Assembly (NCBI RefSeq): GCF_048892425.1
Contig: NZ_JBLZHU010000006.1
Location: forward strand, 124,001-188,000
DNA: 64,000 nucleotides
Direction of reading: 5' to 3'
Source of the DNA: Pacificispira sp002696645
Lineage (GTDB): Bacteria; Pseudomonadota; Alphaproteobacteria; UBA8366; Aestuariispiraceae
A program made the translations under genes and the position numbers. Positions 34,235-41,811 of the stretch are shown here, one piece after another (position 1 is the first letter of the stretch; every line of letters starts with the position of its first letter). The notes beneath the pieces were generated by a model. That model did no database searches. It was not told the DNA's origin and saw only the letters and a program-made list of their open reading frames with translations.

Positions 34235-34975
34235 GTGATCACAACGGCGCAGATCCGGGCCGGTCGGTCACTGTTAAACATCAAACAGAGCGAACTTGCC
34301 AAGGCGGCAGGGGTCTCTCTGGCGACCCTGAACAATATCGAGCGTGGTATCGGGGACCCAAGGGCCAGCACATTGGAAGCCCTGGAGCGCGCCCTGTTTC
34401 AGGCTGGCGTTGAGACCGAAACCGATGGCAGCACGGAAACGGTGCGCCTGCATCGCCTGGCCCGGCCCAGCGCTTACGAGACCTATCACGCCAGTCAGCG
34501 GATTTTGGAAAGCCTGTCGCGCGACAGCCTGCTGAAGGTCCAGCATATATTGTTTTATACGCGCCGTGATCATGCACTGCGGGATGCGGAGGACGCAGTC
34601 AAATTGTGTCTGCTGTTGGAAGGACGCGTGCGCACGGTGCTGTTTGATCAGGTCAGCTTTACCTTTTCAAACGGGGGACGGGCGGCGGAAACGTCCGGCA
34701 TCCTTCTGGCAGCCTTCGCGTTGCATGGCGATAAGCTGTCGATGTTGGATCGACCTATCGAAGACACGACCCTGGCACCCTTAGCGGATGCGGTTGAGCG
34801 ATTGAAACAGACGCCCTGGCAGCCATTGCAACATCCCAAGGCGCTGATCGATACATTTGATGATTGGGATGAGAAGCTGGAGCGTTATGGCAGTCGCACC
34901 GGCCATCCTCTGGGCGATCTGGTGCGGCTTGTCGGGCCGGGGCAGGTTGTGCCCGCCCTTAACAAGCCTGCCTGA
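34235..34975 (+). CDS. XRE-family transcriptional regulator with unassigned C-terminal domain
   Basis: A 246-residue DNA-binding protein. Residues about 5-60 are a Cro/CI-type helix-turn-helix (IRAGRSLLNIKQSELAKAAGVSLATLNNIERGIGDPRASTLEALERAL). The remaining 180 residues, mostly helical, have no family I recognise. GTG 34235 is preferred because GGGAGGG (34222-34228) is ideally spaced; GTG 34220 and ATG 34229 are in-frame alternatives. The gene interrupts the usual ratA-cinA neighbourhood and converges on cinA, with the 3' ends overlapping by 17 bp. The palindrome upstream suggests autoregulation. Confidence 0.85.
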   Translation: MITTAQIRAGRSLLNIKQSELAKAAGVSLATLNNIERGIGDPRASTLEALERALFQAGVETETDGSTETVRLHRLARPSAYETYHASQRILESLSRDSLLKVQHILFYTRRDHALRDAEDAVKLCLLLEGRVRTVLFDQVSFTFSNGGRAAETSGILLAAFALHGDKLSMLDRPIEDTTLAPLADAVERLKQTPWQPLQHPKALIDTFDDWDEKLERYGSRTGHPLGDLVRLVGPGQVVPALNKPA

Positions 34976-35450
34976 CTGCTAATGCAAGGGCGGCAAGCAC
35001 CGTGGCGCGCCGAACCGCAGCGCGATCACCTGGGAAGTGATGTTCCTCAACGATCGTCTGTTTATCCCGCATGGCACACCCGATAAAGACAAGGCCCGCC
35101 GGTTTGCGTTCTGAGGCACCGGGGCCAGCAACACCTGTGACCGCAATGGCAATCTGTGCCTGACAGCGGGAGAGGGCCCCTTCCGCCATCTGTTGCGCAA
35201 CAGGCTTGGAAACAGCGCCGGGCCCACCCGGACCCAACAGGGCCGCATCCACGCCCAGCATTTCTGTCTTTGCACTATTGGTATAGGTGATGAAACCACG
35301 ATCCACGACGTCAGACGATCCCGGAACAGCGGTCAAGACCGCGCCAATCATCCCACCCGTACAGGATTCTGCTGTGGCAATCATATAGGATGAGGCCCGA
35401 AGTCGATCTAAAGTTTCTTCCGCGATATCATATAGTTCCGAATCCATCAT
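34959..35450 (-). CDS. pncC: CinA C-terminal-type nicotinamide-nucleotide amidohydrolase
   Basis: A 163-residue protein corresponding to the CinA C-terminal domain alone. That domain deamidates nicotinamide mononucleotide to nicotinate mononucleotide in NAD recycling (PncC activity). Motifs: ATAESCTGGMIGAVLTAVPGSS, GFITYTNSAKTEMLGV, and AVTGVAGPGASERKPAGLVFIG. The N-terminal ADP-ribose pyrophosphatase part of long CinA is absent. ATG 35450 overlaps the pgpA stop (ATGA), so the frame upstream of it is not used. It is last in the operon ispDF-pgpA-pncC. Confidence 0.92.
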   Translation of the reverse strand: MMDSELYDIAEETLDRLRASSYMIATAESCTGGMIGAVLTAVPGSSDVVDRGFITYTNSAKTEMLGVDAALLGPGGPGAVSKPVAQQMAEGALSRCQAQIAIAVTGVAGPGASERKPAGLVFIGCAMRDKQTIVEEHHFPGDRAAVRRATVLAALALAVRQAC

Positions 35451-35914
35451 AAAGTATCGATCCAAGTTATGAGGAACCCCAGGCCAAACAAGCACGCCAC
35501 GGCGTAAAAGCTGGCGATAACATCGTCTATCATGACCCCAAATCCGCCGGAAACCTGACGATCTGCCCAGCTGATCGGCCAGGGTTTCAGAATATCAAAG
35601 AACCGGAACAACAGAAACCCGGCCAGGACATGCTGCCAGGTGAAGGGAACGAAGGCCAGCGTGATCCAGACGGCGACTACTTCATCCACTACAATTTCAG
35701 AGGCATCGTGGGATCCTTTCACCTTGTCATATTCATTTGCGGCCCAAACCCCAATGGGAAACAGGATCACAGCGGCAGGCAGCAGAAACCAGCTTTCGCC
35801 AAAATGAACGATGGCCCAGGCAAAGGGAATGGCAGCCAGGCTGCCCCATGTTCCGGGGGCGGGCTTTAACAAGCCGCTGCCAAACCAGGTAGCGATCAGG
35901 AGTGCAGGGCTCAT
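35447..35914 (-). CDS. pgpA: Phosphatidylglycerophosphatase A
   Basis: A 155-residue inner-membrane phosphatase making phosphatidylglycerol from its phosphate ester. It has the GSGLLKPAPGTWGSLAAIPFAW signature near the N-terminus, the metal-binding KGSHDASEIVVDEVVAVWI segment (Glu and Asp residues), and three to four hydrophobic helices. The C-terminal GGFGVMIDDVIASFYA is also conserved. It overlaps ispDF by 4 bp upstream and pncC by 4 bp downstream, which points to translational coupling. Confidence 0.94.
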   Translation of the reverse strand: MSPALLIATWFGSGLLKPAPGTWGSLAAIPFAWAIVHFGESWFLLPAAVILFPIGVWAANEYDKVKGSHDASEIVVDEVVAVWITLAFVPFTWQHVLAGFLLFRFFDILKPWPISWADRQVSGGFGVMIDDVIASFYAVACLFGLGFLITWIDTL

Positions 35915-37116
35915 GAAACATCCTCTTTGGGCATTAAAGAAACCGTGGCGACGGCTTGACAGGCAATGCCTTCCCCGCGCCCCGTGAATCCCAGCTTTTC
36001 TGTTGTCGTGGCTTTCACAGATACGCGGTCCAGCGACAGGTGCAGGATATCCGCAATTCGTTCCCGCATGGCCTGTCGATGGGGACCAATGCGCGGCGCT
36101 TCACAGATCAGGGTCGCATCGATATGCAGGATGCGCCCGCCGGATTGGGCAACCAGCATGGCGGCATGGCGCAGAAACTGGTCGGATGCCGCCCCGCGCC
36201 ATTGTGGATCACTGGGGGGGAAGTGGTCGCCTATATCACCTTGTGCAATTGCCCCCAGCAGGGCGTCTGTGATCGCATGCAGGCCGACATCGGCATCACT
36301 GTGCCCTTTCAATTGCTGTGAATGGGGAATCCTGACACCACATAACCACACAGCATCACCGGGTTCAAATCGATGCACGTCAAAGCCGGTGCCGGTTCGG
36401 GCTTCCATTAATGATGCCATTTTCTGTTCGGCCTCCTGAAAGTCGCGCTCTGTCGTCAGCTTAACATTGGCAGCATCCCCCTCTACCAACTGTACCGCAC
36501 CGCCTGCCAGTTCCACCAGGGCGGCGTCATCGGTTGCTTCTGGTCCATTCTGTGCGGCGCGGTGCAGGTCTAAGATGGTTTCTAGGTGAAACCCCTGAGG
36601 TGTTTGCGCGCGATACAATCCCTGTCTTGATACTGTTGCCTGTATCGTCTGACCGTTCTGTGATTGTTTCAGCGTATCGATTACAGGCAGGGCGGGAATT
36701 GCAGCGCCCACCTGCACCGTTGCTGCGATCACCCGATCCATTAGCGAATGGCTGACAAAGGGTCGCGCAGCGTCGTGGATCAGGACCAGATTGGACGGAA
36801 ACATTACATGAGACAATGCCTCTAACCCTTTTAAAACACTGGACTGTCTTGTGTTTCCACCGTGCTGGATTTGAATATCAGGGAGGCCAGCCAGGGACTG
36901 GGCGCATAATGCTTCCTGTCCCTCGCCAATGACGACAATGATTTTACCCAGGCCGGGATGGGTGCGAAATTGATCAATCGTTCTGCGCAAAACAGGAACG
37001 CCAGCCAGGGGGCGATACTGCTTGGGGAGGGTGCCGCCAACACGCAGTCCCTGACCCGCAGCGACGATCACAGCGTGAAAAGTGCAATCTGCTCTAGGCG
37101 CTGTCTCAGAAGGCAT
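35911..37116 (-). CDS. ispDF: Bifunctional IspD/IspF of the non-mevalonate isoprenoid pathway
   Basis: A 401-residue fusion. Residues about 12-230 are IspD, 2-C-methyl-D-erythritol 4-phosphate cytidylyltransferase (AVIVAAGQGLRVGGTLPKQY, LIHDAARPFVS). Residues about 242-400 are IspF, 2-C-methyl-D-erythritol 2,4-cyclodiphosphate synthase (TGTGFDVHRF with metal ligands Asp and His, GHSDADVGLHAITDALLGA). The fusion is typical of alphaproteobacteria. The first gene of a minus-strand operon, it diverges from the CcsA-like gene. Confidence 0.97.
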   Translation of the reverse strand: MPSETAPRADCTFHAVIVAAGQGLRVGGTLPKQYRPLAGVPVLRRTIDQFRTHPGLGKIIVVIGEGQEALCAQSLAGLPDIQIQHGGNTRQSSVLKGLEALSHVMFPSNLVLIHDAARPFVSHSLMDRVIAATVQVGAAIPALPVIDTLKQSQNGQTIQATVSRQGLYRAQTPQGFHLETILDLHRAAQNGPEATDDAALVELAGGAVQLVEGDAANVKLTTERDFQEAEQKMASLMEARTGTGFDVHRFEPGDAVWLCGVRIPHSQQLKGHSDADVGLHAITDALLGAIAQGDIGDHFPPSDPQWRGAASDQFLRHAAMLVAQSGGRILHIDATLICEAPRIGPHRQAMRERIADILHLSLDRVSVKATTTEKLGFTGRGEGIACQAVATVSLMPKEDVS

Positions 37117-37214
37117 AAGCAGGTTTCCAATTCATTTTCAGGCATATGTGGTGCGACACAGATGTCTTAGGATTGTCGTTTCAGGCAGGCGCGCTGGATG
37201 CTATATACCCCACC

Positions 37215-38009
37215 ATGATAATAGAGTCGCCCGTCTTTCAAATCATCGCTCTGTGTTGCCTGGGTCCTGCTATATGGGCATCGGTCCGGGACTGGCCGCG
37301 TAATACTGTGTATTGGGCGGTAATTGGGCTTGCAGTGCTTGGTCCGGCGGTTTGGTGCTTTGGGGTGTTACAGGCAGGGTGGCGCACGGATTTTTCCTTC
37401 ACGATCTGGGTTTCGGTTGCGACCACACTGACCTTGCTGATGACACTGGCCCTGCGGCTGGAGGCGGCGCGCCGTCTGATCGTTCTGGCGCTGCCCTATC
37501 TCGCTTTTCTGATTGGCTTTGCGATTCTGTCAAATCGGGGGGACCACAGCCTTGCCCAACCGCCTGATATCTGGGTGATCGTTCATATCATCGTCGCGGT
37601 CATGACTTATGCGCTGTTGACCCTGGCTGCGGTTGCGGCCCTGGCGGTGTTCATTAAGGAACGTGCCTTGAAGGCAAAACGCAGCGGCGCGGTCGCGTCG
37701 GCTTTGCCATCCGTTGCGGAAGGTGAAAGCCTGCAAGACCGCCTTATGGCAACCTGCGAGGGTGTGCTGGGACTGGGTCTGGTCACGGGCATCGCAATTC
37801 ATGTGGAACATGGACAACGTTTGCTAGAACCGGATCACAAAACTGTCCTGACTTTTGCCGCCTTTGTTGTGATTGGCGTGTTGTTGATCCTGCAACGCTA
37901 TAGTGGATTGCGGGGGCGGCGCGCGTCCCAATTTGTCATGATGGCGTATCTGTTGGTGACTTTGGCCTATCCCGGCGTGAAGTTCGTCACCGACGTTTTG
38001 TCCGGATAA
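37215..38009 (+). CDS. Cytochrome c assembly (CcsA/YpjD-like) membrane protein
   Basis: A 264-residue inner-membrane protein with about eight hydrophobic helices. The layout and family features (PDIWVIVHIIVAVMTYALLTLAAVAALAVFI, ending LVTLAYPGVKFVTDVL) match the CcsA/YpjD group. YpjD has no settled function; true CcsA handles haem. The WWD haem-handling motif is not seen, although candidate haem-ligand histidines occur (VHIIVAV, HVEHGQ). I start at ATG 37215, since the in-frame upstream part (from 37146) lies in the ispDF promoter region and is not hydrophobic. Confidence 0.82.
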   Translation: MIIESPVFQIIALCCLGPAIWASVRDWPRNTVYWAVIGLAVLGPAVWCFGVLQAGWRTDFSFTIWVSVATTLTLLMTLALRLEAARRLIVLALPYLAFLIGFAILSNRGDHSLAQPPDIWVIVHIIVAVMTYALLTLAAVAALAVFIKERALKAKRSGAVASALPSVAEGESLQDRLMATCEGVLGLGLVTGIAIHVEHGQRLLEPDHKTVLTFAAFVVIGVLLILQRYSGLRGRRASQFVMMAYLLVTLAYPGVKFVTDVLSG

Positions 38010-38024
38010 ATCGACGCATATCCT

Positions 38025-38043
38025 ACAATTTTGCGTAAATTGT
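38025..38043. promoter_or_regulatory. Inverted repeat upstream of dusB-ntrBC
   Basis: ACAATTT (38025-38031), TGCGT, AAATTGT (38037-38043): exact 7-bp arms with a 5-bp centre, 68 bp before the dusB GTG. It does not match the usual NtrC site (GCAC-N5-GTGC type) well. It could still be the operator of this operon, which is autoregulated in several relatives. Confidence 0.4.
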
Positions 38044-38110
38044 CTGGTAAGACCATTTAATCCACGTTAAAACCCACGATCCGTAACTGCCTAAAGAATG
38101 GGCGTTCATT

Positions 38111-39133
38111 GTGACTGCACAGAAAAACAGCAGCACGCTTTCAGGGTTGTCTGTCGGCCCCCACCGCATTGAGACGCCGGTTTATCTGGCGCCTATGTCG
38201 GGCGTGACAGACCTTCCTTTTCGGACCGTGGCCCAGGAACTGGGCGCGCAAGCCGTCGTTTCTGAAATGATTGCCAGCGGTGAAGCCATCCGTGAAACGC
38301 GCGGCACATTGAAGCGTGCGCGCGCCGGTAGCGGGGCAGGCCCGCATATCGTCCAATTGGCCGGCCATGATCCGGCAATCATGGCGGAGGCCGCGCGCCT
38401 GTGCACGGATTTAGGCGCCGATATCATTGATCTGAATTTTGGATGCCCCGCTAAAAAGGTGACACGCAAGCTGTGCGGATCTGCCCTGATGCGCGACCTG
38501 GATCAGGCCCTGGCGATTGTTGACGCTGTGGTGGCTGCTATTGACGCACCCGTCACGATAAAGATGCGGACCGGCTGGGATCAGGAATGCCGCAATGCGC
38601 CCGACTTCGCCAGGCGGGCTGAGAATGCAGGCGTTCAACTGGTCACGGTTCATGGGCGCACCCGGGAACAGAAATATACCGGCAGCGCGGATTGGTCCTT
38701 TATCCGGACGGTCAAGGCCGCAGTCACCATTCCGGTAATCGCCAATGGGGACATAAAGAGCTTTGCCGACATCGATGCCTGTCTGACGGCCTCTGGTGCG
38801 GATGGAGTCATGATCGGTCGCGGCGCGCAGGGGCGCCCCTGGTTTCCGGGACACGCCATCACCTATCTGCGCGACGGTGTTGTAAAGGCGGAGCCATCAT
38901 CTGCCCACCGGCGTGATATTCTGTTGCGGCATCTGGACGGTATTTTGAGCCACCACGGCATCGATATTGGATTGCGCATCGCCCGCAAGCATATCGCATG
39001 GTCAATTGCGGGATTGGGCGGGGCGGCCGCCTTTCGGTCCCAGGCCATGGCTGCGGAAGATTACAGGGCCGTACAGGCGATCATTCGGACCGCCTTTGAA
39101 ACAGAGCAAGAGTGTCTGGGGGAGGCCGCTTAG
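38111..39133 (+). CDS. dusB: tRNA-dihydrouridine synthase B (NifR3)
   Basis: A 340-residue FMN enzyme reducing uridine to dihydrouridine in the tRNA D-loop. Key features: LAPMSGVTDLPFR, the flavin loop DLNFGCPAKKV with catalytic C112, VTIKMRTGWD, VTVHGRTREQKYTG, IANGDI and GVMIGRGAQGRPW. Alphaproteobacteria call it nifR3 and place it directly before ntrB, as here. It starts at GTG 38111. Its TAG stop shares a base with the likely ntrB GTG start, so ntrB is translated from the same message. Confidence 0.96.
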   Translation: MTAQKNSSTLSGLSVGPHRIETPVYLAPMSGVTDLPFRTVAQELGAQAVVSEMIASGEAIRETRGTLKRARAGSGAGPHIVQLAGHDPAIMAEAARLCTDLGADIIDLNFGCPAKKVTRKLCGSALMRDLDQALAIVDAVVAAIDAPVTIKMRTGWDQECRNAPDFARRAENAGVQLVTVHGRTREQKYTGSADWSFIRTVKAAVTIPVIANGDIKSFADIDACLTASGADGVMIGRGAQGRPWFPGHAITYLRDGVVKAEPSSAHRRDILLRHLDGILSHHGIDIGLRIARKHIAWSIAGLGGAAAFRSQAMAAEDYRAVQAIIRTAFETEQECLGEAA

Positions 39134-40278
39134 TGTTGAATGCGATCAAAAATACCTTTGGGGGTGGCCCAGCGCGTCCTGGCGCTGACAGTGTTATCGA
39201 TTCCATTCCAGATCCGATCATTGTTGTCGACGAACATAACGATGTCGTCTTTCTGAACGCTGCCGGTCAGAATTTCCTGCAAGGGTCGGAAACGATGCTG
39301 GTTGGCGTCAATCTGCAGGATTTGATCCCCCATGACAGCCCGATCCTGGCAGTCGTTGATCGTGCCCGGCGGGTTGGCAGTTCCATGACCGTGCACGGTG
39401 TCCGGCTGTCCACGCCGCGCCTTGGGGCGCATACGGTTACCGTTGATGCGGCCCCCTTGGCAGATCGGCGGGATTGCATCGTCATCACGGTCAAGGAACA
39501 TTCCATCGCGGGCAAGATTGACCATGCCATGACGCAACGGGGGGCGGCACGTTCTGTCACCGCATTGGCCGCGATGTTGGCGCATGAGGTCAAAAACCCG
39601 CTGTCTGGCATTCGCGGCGCGGCGCAATTGCTGGAAAGCATGGTACCCGCCGAAGACCGCCAGCTGACCATTCTGATCACCGAAGAAACCGACCGGATCG
39701 TGAAATTGCTGGATCGGATGGAGATATTCTCCGACCGCCCGCATTTAATCCGTGAACCGGTCAACATCCATCAGGTGCTGGACCGTGTGCTGGAAATTGC
39801 CCGCAATGGCTTTGGCAAGGGAATGCGGCTGATTTCCAACTACGATCCCTCGCTGCCTCCGATTTTGGGGGACAGGGATCAACTGGTGCAGATATTCCTT
39901 AATCTGGTAAAGAATGCGGCAGAAGCGGCGGCAGAAGGGTCGCCGGGCGATCCTGAAATCACTGTATCAACCGCCTATCGCCATGGCGTTCGTCTGGCAG
40001 TTCCTGGCCTGGACGCCCCGATGCATCTGCCCCTGGTGGTGTCAGTCCGGGACAATGGCAACGGCATAACCGATGATTTGCGCCCGCATCTGTTTGATCC
40101 CTTTATCACAACGAAATCCGGCGGCTCCGGTCTGGGGTTGGCGCTGGTGGCGAAACTGGTATCGGAACATGGCGGCGTCATAGATTTTGAAAGTCGCCCG
40201 CGACGGACCGTCTTTTCCGTGATGCTGCCTGTTCTGAGGGCTGAAAAGAAGCTGCCGAAAACCGGTAGGAAGGAGTAA
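39133..40278 (+). CDS. ntrB: Nitrogen regulation sensor histidine kinase/phosphatase NtrB (GlnL)
   Basis: A 381-residue cytosolic sensor without membrane segments. A PAS domain spans about 10-125 (SVIDSIPDPIIVVDEHNDVVFLNAAG). The dimerisation domain carries the phospho-accepting H151 in LAHEVKNPLSGIRGAAQ. The ATP-binding domain shows NLVKNAAEAA, DNGNGI and GGSGLGLALV. NtrB senses nitrogen status through PII and phosphorylates NtrC. GTG 39133 is chosen because GGGGGAGG is 8 bp upstream; GTG 39112 is an in-frame alternative inside dusB. Confidence 0.95.
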   Translation: MLNAIKNTFGGGPARPGADSVIDSIPDPIIVVDEHNDVVFLNAAGQNFLQGSETMLVGVNLQDLIPHDSPILAVVDRARRVGSSMTVHGVRLSTPRLGAHTVTVDAAPLADRRDCIVITVKEHSIAGKIDHAMTQRGAARSVTALAAMLAHEVKNPLSGIRGAAQLLESMVPAEDRQLTILITEETDRIVKLLDRMEIFSDRPHLIREPVNIHQVLDRVLEIARNGFGKGMRLISNYDPSLPPILGDRDQLVQIFLNLVKNAAEAAAEGSPGDPEITVSTAYRHGVRLAVPGLDAPMHLPLVVSVRDNGNGITDDLRPHLFDPFITTKSGGSGLGLALVAKLVSEHGGVIDFESRPRRTVFSVMLPVLRAEKKLPKTGRKE

Positions 40279-40283
40279 TCGCG

Positions 40284-41741
40284 ATGGCCGGCGAAACAAT
40301 CCTTGTCGCGGATGATGACCGGGCAATCCGCACGGTTGTCACGCATGCGTTGACGCGTCAGGGCTATGAAGTGCGCGCCACGGGCAATGCCGCGACCTTG
40401 TGGCGTTGGGTATCAGAGGGGGAGGGCAATCTGGTCGTAACCGATGTCGTGATGCCCGACGGCAATGGTCTTGACCTGATCCCGCAGATTCGAAAGATCC
40501 GCCCCGATCTGCGGGTTATAGCGATGAGCGCGCGCAATACCCTGTTGACCGCCGTCAAGGCGACGGAGCGCGGGGCTTTTGAATATCTGCCCAAGCCTTT
40601 CGATCTGACGGTTCTGGTGGATACAGTCGGGCGTGCCCTGAAGTCCCAGGTCAGCGATCCAGGCGATATCGCGCCCAATGATTCGGAAGAAGAGCCGATG
40701 CCGCTGATCGGGCGGTCGGCGGCGATGCAGGATGTGTATCGCGTGATCGCGCGACTGACGGGTACGGACCTGTCGGTGCTGATCAGTGGCGAATCCGGCA
40801 CCGGCAAGGAACTGGTCGCCCGTGCCTTGCACGATTTCTCCCGCCGCAAGAATGGACCATTTGTGGCGGTCAATATGGCAGCCATTCCCCGTGACCTGAT
40901 CGAAAGCGAACTGTTCGGGCATGAGCGCGGTGCCTTTACAGGCGCAACACAGCGGAAGTCCGGGCGGTTTGAGCTGGCAGAGGGGGGGACCCTGTTCCTG
41001 GACGAAATCGGCGATATGCCGCTGGAAGCCCAAACGCGGTTGCTGCGGGTGCTGCAAGAGAGTGAATACACCATGGTCGGCGGGCGCAATCCGATCAAGA
41101 CGGATGTCCGGATCGTCACCGCAACGCACCGGGATTTGCGTCAACTGGTCTCTCAAGGCCTGTTCCGGGAAGATTTGTATTATCGATTGAATGTTGTGCC
41201 CATTCGATTGCCGCCGTTGAGGGAGCGTCGCGAAGATGTGCCCGATCTGGTGCGGCATTTTCTGATCAGCGCTGCGGAATCGGGGCTGCCCCTGAAGACC
41301 CTGACAGAGGCGTCAATGGAGCGTCTGATGCGCCATCGCTGGCCGGGCAATGTGCGCGAACTGGAGAATCTGGTACGCCGCCTGGGGGCCCTATACGCAC
41401 AGGATCGCATTGATCAGGAAATTATCGAGGCGGAATTGGGCGAAGCCCCCAGTTTCACCGGGCCACAAGAGGCACAAGACCCGGGGTCGGAAAGCCTGTC
41501 GGATGCCGTTCATCGCCATCTGACAGTTTATTTCGACACACATGGCGATCAATTGCCAGCGGCCGGCCTGCATGCCCGTATCTTGCGCGAGATTGAGCGC
41601 CCTTTAATCGAAATCAGTTTGCATGCGACCCGTGGCAATCAGGTCAGAACCGCAGAGTTGCTAGGCCTGAACCGAAACACTCTGCGTAAGAAAATTCGGG
41701 ATTTGGATATCTCTGTCGTTCGCGGTGGCAAGGATGCATGA
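40284..41741 (+). CDS. ntrC: Nitrogen regulation response regulator NtrC (GlnG)
   Basis: A 485-residue sigma54 enhancer-binding activator. The receiver domain has phospho-acceptor D54 (VVTDVVMPDG). The AAA+ domain has Walker A GESGTGKE, an intact GAFTGA loop (GHERGAFTGAT) and Walker B GGTLFLDEIGDM. The C-terminal Fis-type helix-turn-helix ends TRGNQVRTAELLGLNRNTLRKKIRDL. All parts for sigma54 activation are present. It begins 5 bp after ntrB. Confidence 0.97.
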   Translation: MAGETILVADDDRAIRTVVTHALTRQGYEVRATGNAATLWRWVSEGEGNLVVTDVVMPDGNGLDLIPQIRKIRPDLRVIAMSARNTLLTAVKATERGAFEYLPKPFDLTVLVDTVGRALKSQVSDPGDIAPNDSEEEPMPLIGRSAAMQDVYRVIARLTGTDLSVLISGESGTGKELVARALHDFSRRKNGPFVAVNMAAIPRDLIESELFGHERGAFTGATQRKSGRFELAEGGTLFLDEIGDMPLEAQTRLLRVLQESEYTMVGGRNPIKTDVRIVTATHRDLRQLVSQGLFREDLYYRLNVVPIRLPPLRERREDVPDLVRHFLISAAESGLPLKTLTEASMERLMRHRWPGNVRELENLVRRLGALYAQDRIDQEIIEAELGEAPSFTGPQEAQDPGSESLSDAVHRHLTVYFDTHGDQLPAAGLHARILREIERPLIEISLHATRGNQVRTAELLGLNRNTLRKKIRDLDISVVRGGKDA

Positions 41742-41811
41742 CAGCTTCGCAGTCGCGCGCGCAGACTCCGCTTGCAGACAGGCCGCCTAATTGTGCTAAA
41801 CCTGCTTGGCG

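Noticed and set aside
33570..34975. RatA plus XRE gene as a toxin-antitoxin pair
   Set aside because: RatA/Coq10 proteins regularly follow lipA in alphaproteobacteria, the XRE gene is 218 bp away with its own promoter and palindrome, and its protein is far longer than an antitoxin.
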